Shown in pieces: positions 7,808 through 15,498 of a stretch of 42,666 nt of DNA. Source of the stretch: Candidatus Peribacteraceae bacterium (GTDB lineage Bacteria > Patescibacteriota > Gracilibacteria > Peribacterales > Peribacteraceae); assembly GCA_028712095.1 (NCBI GenBank), contig JAQTQU010000005.1:1-42666 (forward strand), in the 5' to 3' direction. Position numbers and translations under genes: made by a program. How positions within the stretch are numbered: position 1 is the first letter of the stretch; every line of letters starts with the position of its first letter. The notes below the pieces were generated by a model that did not search any database, was not told where the DNA came from, and saw nothing but the letters and a program-made list of their open reading frames with translations.

Positions 7808-7836
7808 TTGCCATGCGCTGCCCCAGACGGTAGGCT
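7808..7836 (+). promoter_or_regulatory. Promoter of carB
   Basis: TTGCCA (7808-7813), a 17-base spacer and TAGGCT (7831-7836). Transcription at about 7843 leaves a five-base leader before ATG 7848 and excludes the upstream TTG start at 7758. Confidence 0.5.
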
Positions 7837-7847
7837 GCCGCGCGACC

Positions 7848-10800
7848 ATGACCGGACCTGCAGCAGCCGGCCCCCGCGGCCCAGAGAAGGGCAGGGGGAC
7901 GCCGTTTCCCGATGTCACGCATCCTGACCCGCAACGCCTGAAAGGCAAAACGATCCTCCTGCTGGGTTCCGGGGCGCTCAAAATAGGCGAAGCGGGGGAA
8001 TTCGACTACTCGGGCAGCCAGGCTATCAAGGCATTCAGGGAGGAAGGGGCACGCATCGTTCTCGTGAATCCGAACATCGCCACGAACCAGACGAGCTGGA
8101 ATCTGGCTGACCGCGTGTACTTCGTACCGGTCACGCTTGCGTTCGTCGAACGCATCATTGCGCAGGAACGCCCGCAGGCCATCGCATTGAGCTTCGGCGG
8201 ACAGACAGCCCTCAACTGCGGACTCGCACTCGCAGATGCGGGCGTGCTGAAGAAGTACAACGTGGAAGTGCTCGGCACACCCGTCGAGAGTATCCGCAAA
8301 ACAGAAGACCGCGCACTCTTCAACGCAGAGCTCAAATCCATCGCCGTGGATGTTCCGCGTTCCGCTGCCTGCGCATCCGTCCAAGCCGCGTTGCAGGCGG
8401 CGAAGGAGATCGGATTCCCCGTCATCATCCGCGGCGCGTTCGCCCTCGGCGGCAAGGGCAGCGGGCGGGCGATGAATGAGAAGGAGCTCACAGAGATCTG
8501 CAAGGTCGCATTTGTGGAATCGCCGCAGGTGCTCGTGGAGGAGGACCTCACCGGCTGGAAGGAAATCGAGTATGAGGTGGTGCGGGACCAGGCCGACAAC
8601 TGCATCACGGTCTGCAACATGGAAAACGTGGATCCCCTCGGCATCCACACAGGGGAGTCGATCGTCATCGCCCCGAGTCAGACGCTCGACAACGAGGATT
8701 ACCAGATGCTCCGGTCCATCGCACTGAAGGTCATCCGTCATCTGACCATTGTCGGCGAGTGCAATATTCAGTACGCACTGGATCCGAAGTCCCGCCGGTA
8801 TCGCGTCATCGAGGTGAACGCGCGCCTGAGCCGCAGCTCCGCCCTCGCCTCGAAAGCGACGGGGTACCCACTGGCCTTCGTCGCAGCCAAACTCGCCCTC
8901 GGAGCTCTGCTCCCTGACCTGCACAACGCCATCACGCAGGTCACGTGCGCGGATTTCGAGCCTGCGCTGGACTACGTCGGCGTGAAGATGCCGCGATGGG
9001 ATCTGCAGAAATTCCGTCACGTGAGCGATACCGTGACGAGCGAAATGAAATCCGTGGGCGAGGTGATGGCACTGGGAAGGACCTTTGAAGAAGCCCTGCA
9101 GAAGGCGATCCGGATGCTGAACATCGGGGAGGAGGGGCTCGCGCCCTGCACGATGAAATTCGCGGAAATCGGTAAGGAGATCAAACGCCCCACCCCGCGC
9201 AGACTCTTCGCAGTCGCCGCGGCGCTGGCGGGCGAGTGGTCCGTGGATGAAATCTCGATCGCCACTGGCATGGACCGCTGGTTTCTGGAGCGCATCCGCG
9301 CATGCATCACCATCGCCGCAACGTTGCAGCAGACACGGGCGAAAGCTCCCCTCACCCCCGAGCTTCTGCGGCAGGCCAAGCGCGCCGGTTTCTCGGACAA
9401 GGCCATCGGTATCCTCGCGGATCGCACGGCACACGAAATCCGCGCGTTGCGCATCGAACACGGCATCACCCCCGTCATCAAGCAGATCGATACCCTTGCC
9501 GGAGAATTCCCCGCACAGACGAATTATCTGTATTTAACCTATCATGGAACAGACAATGATGTTTCCTTTGGATCTTCAGAGAAGGACTTAGGACTTAGGA
9601 CAAAGGACAAAGGATCGCAGGATAGCGGACGTCCCAAGTCCCAAGTCCCACGTCCCAAGTCCTCCGTCGTGGTTCTCGGAGGCGGACCGTACTCCATCGG
9701 ATCTTCCGTGGAATTCGACTGGTGTTGCGTGCAGGCCGCCCATGAATTGCAGCGTCAGCACTTCGAGGTACTGATGATCAACTCGAACCCCGAAACGGTG
9801 AGCACCGATTTCGACGAATGCGACGCGCTCTTCTTCGACGAGCTGACCGAAGAACGCGTGCGCGATATCGCGGATCTCACGCAGCCTGCCGGGATCGTCG
9901 TCTCGATGGGCGGGCAGATTCCGAACTCCCTCTCGCCCAAGCTCGCCGCCGCGGGGTTGCCCATTTTCGGTACATCGCCCAAGGATATTGACAGGGCCGA
10001 AGACCGCCACAAGTTCAGCTCGCTTCTGGATGAGCTCACTATTGACCAGCCGGAGTGGAAAGAATTCTCGGAGCTGTCGTGCGCCTCGTCGTTCGCCGAG
10101 TCCGTGGGATACCCGGTGATCGTCCGGCCGAGTTACGTGCTCTCCGGCGCCTCGATGGCCGTGGTGCATTCGCACGATGACCTCACGGACTACGTGCAAC
10201 GCTCCGCCTTCGTCAACAAAGAGGCACCCATCGTCATTTCCAAATTCGAAGTGGGCGCCAAGGAAATTGATTTCGACGGCGTGGCGCAGGAAGGCCATCT
10301 GCTCCTCTATGCAATTTCAGAGCACGTTGAGAATGCCGGCGTGCACTCGGGCGATGCCACGCTGGTTCTGCCGCCGCAACGCGTGAATCTGGAGACGCTC
10401 CGCCGGGTGAAGCAGATCGCCAAGGGTATCGCCAAGGGTTTACACATCTCCGGCCCCTTCAACCTGCAACTCCTCGCCAAAGAAAACCGGCTCAAGGTGA
10501 TCGAGTGCAATCTGCGCGCCAGCCGGAGCTTCCCCTTCGCCAGCAAGGTGACCGGCGTGAATTTCATCACCCTCGCCACGCAGGCTCTGCTGAAGAAAGC
10601 ACCACCGGACACGCGCTACCAGACGATTGACTTGGACCACGTGGGCGTGAAGGCCGCACAGTTCAGTTTCTCGCGCCTGCGCGGGGCCGATCCGCGCCTC
10701 GGCGTGGAGATGGCCAGTACCGGCGAGGTGGCCTGCTTCGGTGAAAATGCCGAACAGGCACTCCTGCTCGCGCTGCTCGCCGTCGGTTTCAGGATCCCGA

Positions 10801-11216
10801 AGAAGAACATCCTCGTGACCGTCGGCCACATCGAGGACAAGCTGGACCTGTTCCCCTCCATCAGGCGTCTTGCGGAACGGGGCTTCGCCTTCTTCGCCAC
10901 GCAGCGGACACATGAGTTTCTGGAATCCCGCGGGATTCCTTCGGTACTGCTGCACAAGATCTCAGAACCGCGCAGCCCGAACATCCGCGAGTATCTGGAG
11001 CAGAAGCGTGTGGATCTGGTCATCAATGTGCCGACGCACAGCAGCTCCGCCGAACAGACGGACGGCTACTTTATCCGGAGACTCGCCACGGACCACGGCA
11101 TTCCGCTCATCACGAACGTCCAGCTGGCGAAGCGCGTCGAAGAGGCCCTCTCCCGTGAAGCTCTCGAGCGTTTGCCGCTCCTCGCATGGCCGGATCTGCT
11201 CAAGGAGGAACGCTGA
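7848..11216 (+). CDS. carB: Carbamoyl-phosphate synthase large chain, CAD/CPS1-like
   Basis: Makes carbamoyl phosphate from bicarbonate, ammonia and two ATP, for pyrimidine and arginine synthesis. It is 1122 residues against about 1070 in E. coli. The first ATP-grasp half has GSGALKIGEAGEFDYSG and GFPVIIRGAFALGGKGSG. The second has GSSVEFDW and GYPVIVRPSYVLSGASM (about 754). A C-terminal MGS-like regulatory domain begins near 990. Wording such as EIEYEVVRD, NPNIATNQTS and QTNYLYLTYHGT is close to the animal CAD/CPS1 form as I recall it. A heptad palindromic element adds about 29 in-frame residues (578-606) in the linker between the halves. The frame is open to 7758, but the promoter favours ATG 7848. 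carA is not in the window. Confidence 0.95.
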   Translation: MTGPAAAGPRGPEKGRGTPFPDVTHPDPQRLKGKTILLLGSGALKIGEAGEFDYSGSQAIKAFREEGARIVLVNPNIATNQTSWNLADRVYFVPVTLAFVERIIAQERPQAIALSFGGQTALNCGLALADAGVLKKYNVEVLGTPVESIRKTEDRALFNAELKSIAVDVPRSAACASVQAALQAAKEIGFPVIIRGAFALGGKGSGRAMNEKELTEICKVAFVESPQVLVEEDLTGWKEIEYEVVRDQADNCITVCNMENVDPLGIHTGESIVIAPSQTLDNEDYQMLRSIALKVIRHLTIVGECNIQYALDPKSRRYRVIEVNARLSRSSALASKATGYPLAFVAAKLALGALLPDLHNAITQVTCADFEPALDYVGVKMPRWDLQKFRHVSDTVTSEMKSVGEVMALGRTFEEALQKAIRMLNIGEEGLAPCTMKFAEIGKEIKRPTPRRLFAVAAALAGEWSVDEISIATGMDRWFLERIRACITIAATLQQTRAKAPLTPELLRQAKRAGFSDKAIGILADRTAHEIRALRIEHGITPVIKQIDTLAGEFPAQTNYLYLTYHGTDNDVSFGSSEKDLGLRTKDKGSQDSGRPKSQVPRPKSSVVVLGGGPYSIGSSVEFDWCCVQAAHELQRQHFEVLMINSNPETVSTDFDECDALFFDELTEERVRDIADLTQPAGIVVSMGGQIPNSLSPKLAAAGLPIFGTSPKDIDRAEDRHKFSSLLDELTIDQPEWKEFSELSCASSFAESVGYPVIVRPSYVLSGASMAVVHSHDDLTDYVQRSAFVNKEAPIVISKFEVGAKEIDFDGVAQEGHLLLYAISEHVENAGVHSGDATLVLPPQRVNLETLRRVKQIAKGIAKGLHISGPFNLQLLAKENRLKVIECNLRASRSFPFASKVTGVNFITLATQALLKKAPPDTRYQTIDLDHVGVKAAQFSFSRLRGADPRLGVEMASTGEVACFGENAEQALLLALLAVGFRIPKKNILVTVGHIEDKLDLFPSIRRLAERGFAFFATQRTHEFLESRGIPSVLLHKISEPRSPNIREYLEQKRVDLVINVPTHSSSAEQTDGYFIRRLATDHGIPLITNVQLAKRVEEALSREALERLPLLAWPDLLKEER
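9581..9665 (+). repeat. Heptad palindromic element in frame inside carB
   Basis: The left arm (9581-9613) repeats GGACTTA/GGACAAA-type heptads. The right arm (9627-9665) repeats the complementary CAAGTCC/CACGTCC units, with a loop of about 13 bases. It is translated as a hydrophilic Lys/Ser/Pro-rich linker between the two CPSase halves. The architecture matches the intergenic elements at 4932, 6754 and 25282, although the unit sequence differs. Confidence 0.8.
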
Positions 11217-11232
11217 GAACACTGCGAATTCC

Positions 11233-11261
11233 TTGCAAGAAAACCGCGCACCGCCTAGCAT
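11233..11261 (+). promoter_or_regulatory. Promoter of greA
   Basis: TTGCAA (11233-11238), a 17-base spacer and TAGCAT (11256-11261). The predicted leader is about 21 bases, almost all pyrimidine near the start codon, with no Shine-Dalgarno sequence. Confidence 0.6.
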
Positions 11262-11288
11262 GGCGCTCACTCCTTCCCCGTTCCTGCT

Positions 11289-11843
11289 ATGCCAGATATG
11301 GACGACTTCACCATCGCGGATGAACCACTGACCACCTCCGCCGGCGGAGCCGGATCCGGCACGACCGCCGGCGACGACGAGCAGACCCTCGTCACGCGCG
11401 AAGGCTTGAAAAAACTGCAGGACGAGCTCGATTACCTCAAGAAGACCCGGCGCCAGGAGGTGGCTCAGCGTCTGAAAGAGGCCATTTCTTACGGAGATCT
11501 TTCCGAGAACTCTGAATATGAGGAAGCCAAGAACGAGCAGGCATTTGTGGAGGGTCGGGTATTGGAGCTGGAACGGAAAATCAAGAACTCGAAGATCATC
11601 GCCGAGAAGACCACGCACAAAACCGTGGAAATCGGCTCCACCGTGACCGTGCGCAACAAGACGAGCCGCGACGAACCCGAAACCTTCACCATCGTGGGCG
11701 CCACGGAGGCCGACCCCATCGAGAACAAGATCTCTAACGAGTCCCCGCTCGGCAAGGCCTTTCTCAGCAAGCGAACCGGAGACAACGTGGATGTCGCCGC
11801 GCCGGGTGGAACCTTTCGCTATGAGATACTGAAAGTGGCGTAA
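11289..11843 (+). CDS. greA: Transcription elongation factor GreA
   Basis: Rescues backtracked RNA polymerase by stimulating transcript cleavage. It has 184 residues, about 25-30 longer than E. coli GreA because of an acidic, Gly/Thr-rich N-terminal extension (1-32). The coiled-coil finger spans about 36-105, with GDLSENSEYEEAK at its tip carrying the acidic residues that enter the polymerase channel. The FKBP-like domain has VEIGSTVTVRN, ESPLGKAF and GD-VDV near the end. It has its own promoter with a pyrimidine-rich leader and is followed by a small coiled-coil gene. Confidence 0.95.
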   Translation: MPDMDDFTIADEPLTTSAGGAGSGTTAGDDEQTLVTREGLKKLQDELDYLKKTRRQEVAQRLKEAISYGDLSENSEYEEAKNEQAFVEGRVLELERKIKNSKIIAEKTTHKTVEIGSTVTVRNKTSRDEPETFTIVGATEADPIENKISNESPLGKAFLSKRTGDNVDVAAPGGTFRYEILKVA

Positions 11844-11871
11844 GGCATCATGTCATCGAGTCTTCTTGAAC

Positions 11872-11900
11872 TTTACCTGTACGCGTTGAAGACGTACTCT
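11872..11900 (+). promoter_or_regulatory. Promoter of the small coiled-coil gene (leaderless)
   Basis: TTTACC (11872-11877), a 17-base spacer and TACTCT (11895-11900), then exactly six bases to ATG 11907. This argues against the upstream ATG at 11850. Confidence 0.55.
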
Positions 11901-11906
11901 TGGGCC

Positions 11907-12287
11907 ATGACTGATCCGACGAAGGCGACGGGCGTCCAGATTCCTGATGAATTGAAGAAGAAGTACCCCGCATTGACCGGGCTCATTCTGCAATCCGAGA
12001 GCATGAATGACGAAGAGCGGCAGTATTGGGTGAACATTCTGCCGGTCATGACACCGGAGCAGATTCAGAATCTCAACGATATTCTCGTCAACGAAAAACA
12101 GCAGCTTGCTGCGATTGACCGCAAGTACGCCAAAGAGATCGAGCGCATCGGGGAAACGCAGCTGCTGCAGCAAGTGGATGAGGAACGGCGCAAGCGGCGC
12201 GAACAACGATCACAGAGCGAACAGCATGCACGGCAGGAAGAGGATGCCCATGCCGAAGAAATCCTCGGAAAAATCCAGCAGGAGTAA
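11907..12287 (+). CDS. Small coiled-coil protein of unknown function
   Basis: A 126-residue hydrophilic protein I do not recognise. The N-terminal half has a short conserved-looking region (PALTGLILQSES, MTPEQIQNLNDIL). The C-terminal half (about 60-126) is a charged Glu/Arg/Gln-rich helix that should form a coiled coil. There is no signal peptide or membrane span. The frame is open from 11850, but a promoter inside that extension with six-base spacing points to ATG 11907. It ends six bases from the convergent holA gene. Confidence 0.7.
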   Translation: MTDPTKATGVQIPDELKKKYPALTGLILQSESMNDEERQYWVNILPVMTPEQIQNLNDILVNEKQQLAAIDRKYAKEIERIGETQLLQQVDEERRKRREQRSQSEQHARQEEDAHAEEILGKIQQE

Positions 12288-12293
12288 CCCGCG

Positions 12294-13313
12294 TCACCCC
12301 TCACGTGTGTTGCGCTGCGGGAAACTGAGCAGGCACCGGTCGAGGAGGGCGACGAGTTCCTCTTCGGAATCTGCACCTGCCTTCCAGACTCCGGTCTTCA
12401 AACTGATGTCAGCATCCGTCACACGCAGCAGCAGATCCTTCAACTGCTCTTTGCGACAGGAACGGGCCAGAGGAAGAAGGGAACGGGCGGCCCCGAACTT
12501 CACTCCTGTCGCCTGCATAATGCCCTGAATACCGGTCGTACCCTCGCCTGCCGCAGAGACGATGGCAACAAGACTCGAAACAATCCAGAGGAAGATAGTC
12601 CAGACACTCTGGGCGCTTTCTCCGCTCCTGAGGAGCTGCCGGCAATACAGAACCGCCTCCTGCGCGCGGCCCTCTCCCAGCAGATCCAGCAGACGCCAAA
12701 CCGTCTGCTCCGAAGAAGCGAAGACGAGCGTGCTGATATCCCGGCTCGTAACCGTCCGGCCGGAGGCGTACAGCGCAAGCTTCGCTATCTCCTGCGCGAG
12801 CTTGCGCTGATCCTCCCCCACCTGCTCGACGAGCAGCGCCGGAATCGCAGGCTCGAACTGGGTCCCCGCATCACGAAACGTCTGCTGTATCCACCGCAGC
12901 AACGCCTCGCCGCTGAGAGGAACAAACGTCCGGACCGTCGCGAGCTCTAAGAGCTCTTTGGTGGATGTGAGACGCCGATCCGGCTTGGGAGCGATAAAGA
13001 GGACAATGACCTGCGGATGCACCTGTTCGAGCGCCGCGCGCATGCTCAGTCCGCCTTTGGGACCCTTGCGCCTGCCCGTAACACTCTCCTCCAGCGAAAA
13101 GGAGGGAATCTCATCCACAACAACCAGTCGGCGCTCGGCAATGAACGGAGAGGAGGCAACCTCATTCAACAATGCCGAAGGTGTCATGCCGTCCGCACTG
13201 AGACGCGTCAGGTTTTCTTCACCATGCCGCTCGCGGAATTCCCGCATCCAGCGGATGACCTCCTGTTGCAACAGGTAGGAATTTTCGCCAGTGAAGAGAA
13301 AGACGTTTTCCAT
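12294..13313 (-). CDS. holA: DNA polymerase III subunit delta
   Basis: The delta subunit opens the sliding clamp within the clamp-loader complex. It has 339 residues, as expected. The N-terminal domain begins VFLFTGENSYLLQQEV and continues with SPFIAERRLVVVDEIP, followed by a second region with VIVLFIAPKPDRR. A helical middle (VEQVGEDQRKLAQEIAKLALYA) and a C-terminal collar (QTVWRLLDLLGEGRAQEAV) complete the family pattern. The Walker A motif is absent, as is normal for delta. On the minus strand TACACT lies 13 bases before the ATG and the leader is short. Confidence 0.9.
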   Translation of the reverse strand: MENVFLFTGENSYLLQQEVIRWMREFRERHGEENLTRLSADGMTPSALLNEVASSPFIAERRLVVVDEIPSFSLEESVTGRRKGPKGGLSMRAALEQVHPQVIVLFIAPKPDRRLTSTKELLELATVRTFVPLSGEALLRWIQQTFRDAGTQFEPAIPALLVEQVGEDQRKLAQEIAKLALYASGRTVTSRDISTLVFASSEQTVWRLLDLLGEGRAQEAVLYCRQLLRSGESAQSVWTIFLWIVSSLVAIVSAAGEGTTGIQGIMQATGVKFGAARSLLPLARSCRKEQLKDLLLRVTDADISLKTGVWKAGADSEEELVALLDRCLLSFPQRNTREG

Positions 13314-13463
13314 GAAAAGAGCTTTCAGTGTACGCAGGGCATCTCTATTCCGATACTTTACAAATATTGATTCGAGTTTATTAATATCGCATTCTTCGAT
13401 TGAAACATACTACTAGCACACTAAGTCAACTTCCCTCCTCTGGAGGAAAACCCTGAACTGTCC

Positions 13464-13469
13464 TATACT
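13464..13469 (+). promoter_or_regulatory. -10 box of the dockerin/cohesin operon
   Basis: TATACT is followed by eight bases and the ATG at 13478, so the leader would be zero to two bases. The 164-base gap back to holA is AT-rich and otherwise shows only a small CCTCC/GGAGG hairpin (about 13434-13446). Confidence 0.5.
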
Positions 13470-13477
13470 GGTACGAA

Positions 13478-13792
13478 ATGCACATTCCATACCGTTCACG
13501 GCAATTGCTGCGGGTCCTCCTCTTCAGTGGCATCTGCGTTACGGCTTCCTTCCTGATCGGCATTCAGAGTGCCGGAGAAGTGCAGCCCATCGCACTCATC
13601 GAAGCCGGATCCGTCAGTGAAACGGGCGACCTCACCGGCGACGGCAGAGTGGATATGCAGGACGTGATCACCATCCTCGAGGTGGTGCAGGGGTACGCGC
13701 AAGCGACTCCCGATCAACTGCGTGCCGACCCCAACGGGGATGGCGCGCTCACGATCGATGACGCCCTGCGGATCCTCCGCGCCCTGCCGTAA
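13478..13792 (+). CDS. Secreted stand-alone dockerin protein
   Basis: A 104-residue protein with a signal peptide (about 1-32, LLRVLLFSGICVTASFLIG), a 17-residue spacer and a type I dockerin. Two calcium-binding loops are visible: DLTGDGRVDMQD (about 51-62) and DPNGDGALTIDD (about 84-95), each followed by an amphipathic helix (ITILEVVQ and ALRILRAL). Dockerins bind cohesins; the next gene, 20 bases downstream, has a cohesin-like domain. There is no catalytic domain, so it is a bare plug module, probably an adaptor. Confidence 0.87.
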   Translation: MHIPYRSRQLLRVLLFSGICVTASFLIGIQSAGEVQPIALIEAGSVSETGDLTGDGRVDMQDVITILEVVQGYAQATPDQLRADPNGDGALTIDDALRILRALP

Positions 13793-13812
13793 GTTCGACG
13801 GTTCTCCGCTGT

Positions 13813-15498
13813 ATGACACCTACCGCCTCCCCGCGCCGGCTGACCCTCGTCAGAATCCTCCTGCTCCCCACGCTGGTGGCGGCGATCCTGCTGATTCCCG
13901 ATAACTTCACAGCAGAGGAATCGGCTGAGCCGACGCTCTTGCTGCGACCGCACTGCGCAGATGACACCGTAACCTGCCCGACATACACAGTAAAGGATCC
14001 CGAGACACTTCAAACACCTCCACAGAAGCAGAATGACGATCTCCATATGGATCTCGTGCTCACGAATCCCGGAAAGCGGCAGATTTCGCGCGTACGGGCA
14101 TGGCTGCAGTACAACCCCGCGGTCATGGAAGGAAAAGGAATCACCGCCGGAACCGCGTTGCCCACCCCCGCACCCGGAGAGCTGGAATTCTCTGCCACGG
14201 ACGGACTGATCAAAATCGATCTCTCTGCGAAGACAAACGAAGAGTCGGCTGCTGAAGAAATTGTGGTTGCCCGCTTGCTGCTGCAGGTGAAAACCGTACC
14301 GCAGACCAAAACGGACGTACTCAGTTTCTATGACGTGCAACCCACGGGACACACCCGCGTCGTCGCAGTGAAAGCGTCCGGCGGCACGGAGGACATTCTC
14401 ACGCAGAATCCCGGTTCGCTCCTCATTACCTTCGAGACGCCTGCGGCTTCATCCGCCTCCTCCGGCTCAGGTTCCAGCGCTGCCACAGGATCCGGTGCAA
14501 GTTCCATCGCGCAATCGTCCGGCAGCGCCACTTCATTCGATCTTGAAAGTGGCAGTGGTTCCAGCACGAGCAGTGACGCAACCCATGCCGCAGGCAGCGG
14601 CAGCTCGGCGGTTTCTTCCATCACGAGTGCTTCCTCGTCCGCTGTAGCTCCCATCTGCGGCAACGGCATCGTCGAAACCGGTGAACAGTGCGATGACGGC
14701 AACTTTCTCGCGGGGGACGGATGCTCCATCGCGTGCACCATTGAAGTCCAATCGAGTTCCAGTGCGGCCACCGGTTCCGGATCTTCTGCCGCCGCCAGCT
14801 CCGTGAGCTCCAGAGTCCTGCTGCCGGACGGCATGGCCTGCAGCGAGCACGGCGATTGTAAAGGAGGGCTCTGCAGCGGAGGCGTGTGCCGCGGCGACAT
14901 CCTGAAAGTGGAAAACGGCGGCGCGTGCACCGCCCCCGGCAACTGTATCAGCGGCATCTGCGAGAGCAACCGCTGTGCGCCGGCGGCTGCAACATCGTCC
15001 GCACCGGCCGTTCCACCCGTCAGCGGGACAGCGTTCGCGCTGCTGCAGGTGCGCAACGTCAGAATCACAACGGAAGGAACCAGTCTGTACATCGCCTGGG
15101 ATCCGCTCACTTCTTCACAGCTGAAGGCCTACAACCTCTACTACGGCACCACGTCGGGACGGTACATCCAACGCAAGACCATCTCGGGGGATTCGACGAG
15201 CATGGCGATTCGGGGATTACCGGAAAAGACGACCTACTTCGTCGCCATCCGTGCCCTGAGTACGCAGGATGAAGAATCCGCCTTCAGTCAGGAAGTCGCC
15301 GTAGAGGTGGGAAATCCCAAAACATCCACCTCCCCCCTCACGGGAGATCTGCTGGCTACCAGAAAGCCGGTCACCGTTCCGGGAGAAACAGGTATGTCAT
15401 CGGTGATCACGCTGATTCTGACCATCTCGGCCATTACGGGAACGGCACTCGCCTCCCGCAGGCAGATCGTGGCGCTGACCACCCCCCGCGCACCATGA
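13813..15498 (+). CDS. Cohesin/DUF4215/FnIII surface protein with sortase-like tail
   Basis: A 561-residue multidomain surface protein. In order: an N-terminal signal or anchor (about 13-30); a cohesin-like beta-sandwich (about 55-205); a Ser/Gly/Ala-rich linker; a Cys-rich DUF4215-type repeat (CGNGIVETGEQCDDGN...GDGCS); a second Ser-rich linker; two short Cys-rich knots (CSEHGDCKGGLC and CTAPGNCISGIC); an FnIII domain (about 410-500); and a tail of VPGETG, a hydrophobic segment and Arg-Arg. The tail resembles a cell-wall sorting signal. It overlaps the next gene by four bases (ATGA). It probably displays the dockerin protein or another partner at the cell surface. Confidence 0.85.
   Translation: MTPTASPRRLTLVRILLLPTLVAAILLIPDNFTAEESAEPTLLLRPHCADDTVTCPTYTVKDPETLQTPPQKQNDDLHMDLVLTNPGKRQISRVRAWLQYNPAVMEGKGITAGTALPTPAPGELEFSATDGLIKIDLSAKTNEESAAEEIVVARLLLQVKTVPQTKTDVLSFYDVQPTGHTRVVAVKASGGTEDILTQNPGSLLITFETPAASSASSGSGSSAATGSGASSIAQSSGSATSFDLESGSGSSTSSDATHAAGSGSSAVSSITSASSSAVAPICGNGIVETGEQCDDGNFLAGDGCSIACTIEVQSSSSAATGSGSSAAASSVSSRVLLPDGMACSEHGDCKGGLCSGGVCRGDILKVENGGACTAPGNCISGICESNRCAPAAATSSAPAVPPVSGTAFALLQVRNVRITTEGTSLYIAWDPLTSSQLKAYNLYYGTTSGRYIQRKTISGDSTSMAIRGLPEKTTYFVAIRALSTQDEESAFSQEVAVEVGNPKTSTSPLTGDLLATRKPVTVPGETGMSSVITLILTISAITGTALASRRQIVALTTPRAP

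Noticed and set aside
7740-9461. Minus-strand open frame of 573 codons inside carB
   Set aside because: It is a shadow of carB with biased composition and no recognisable motifs.
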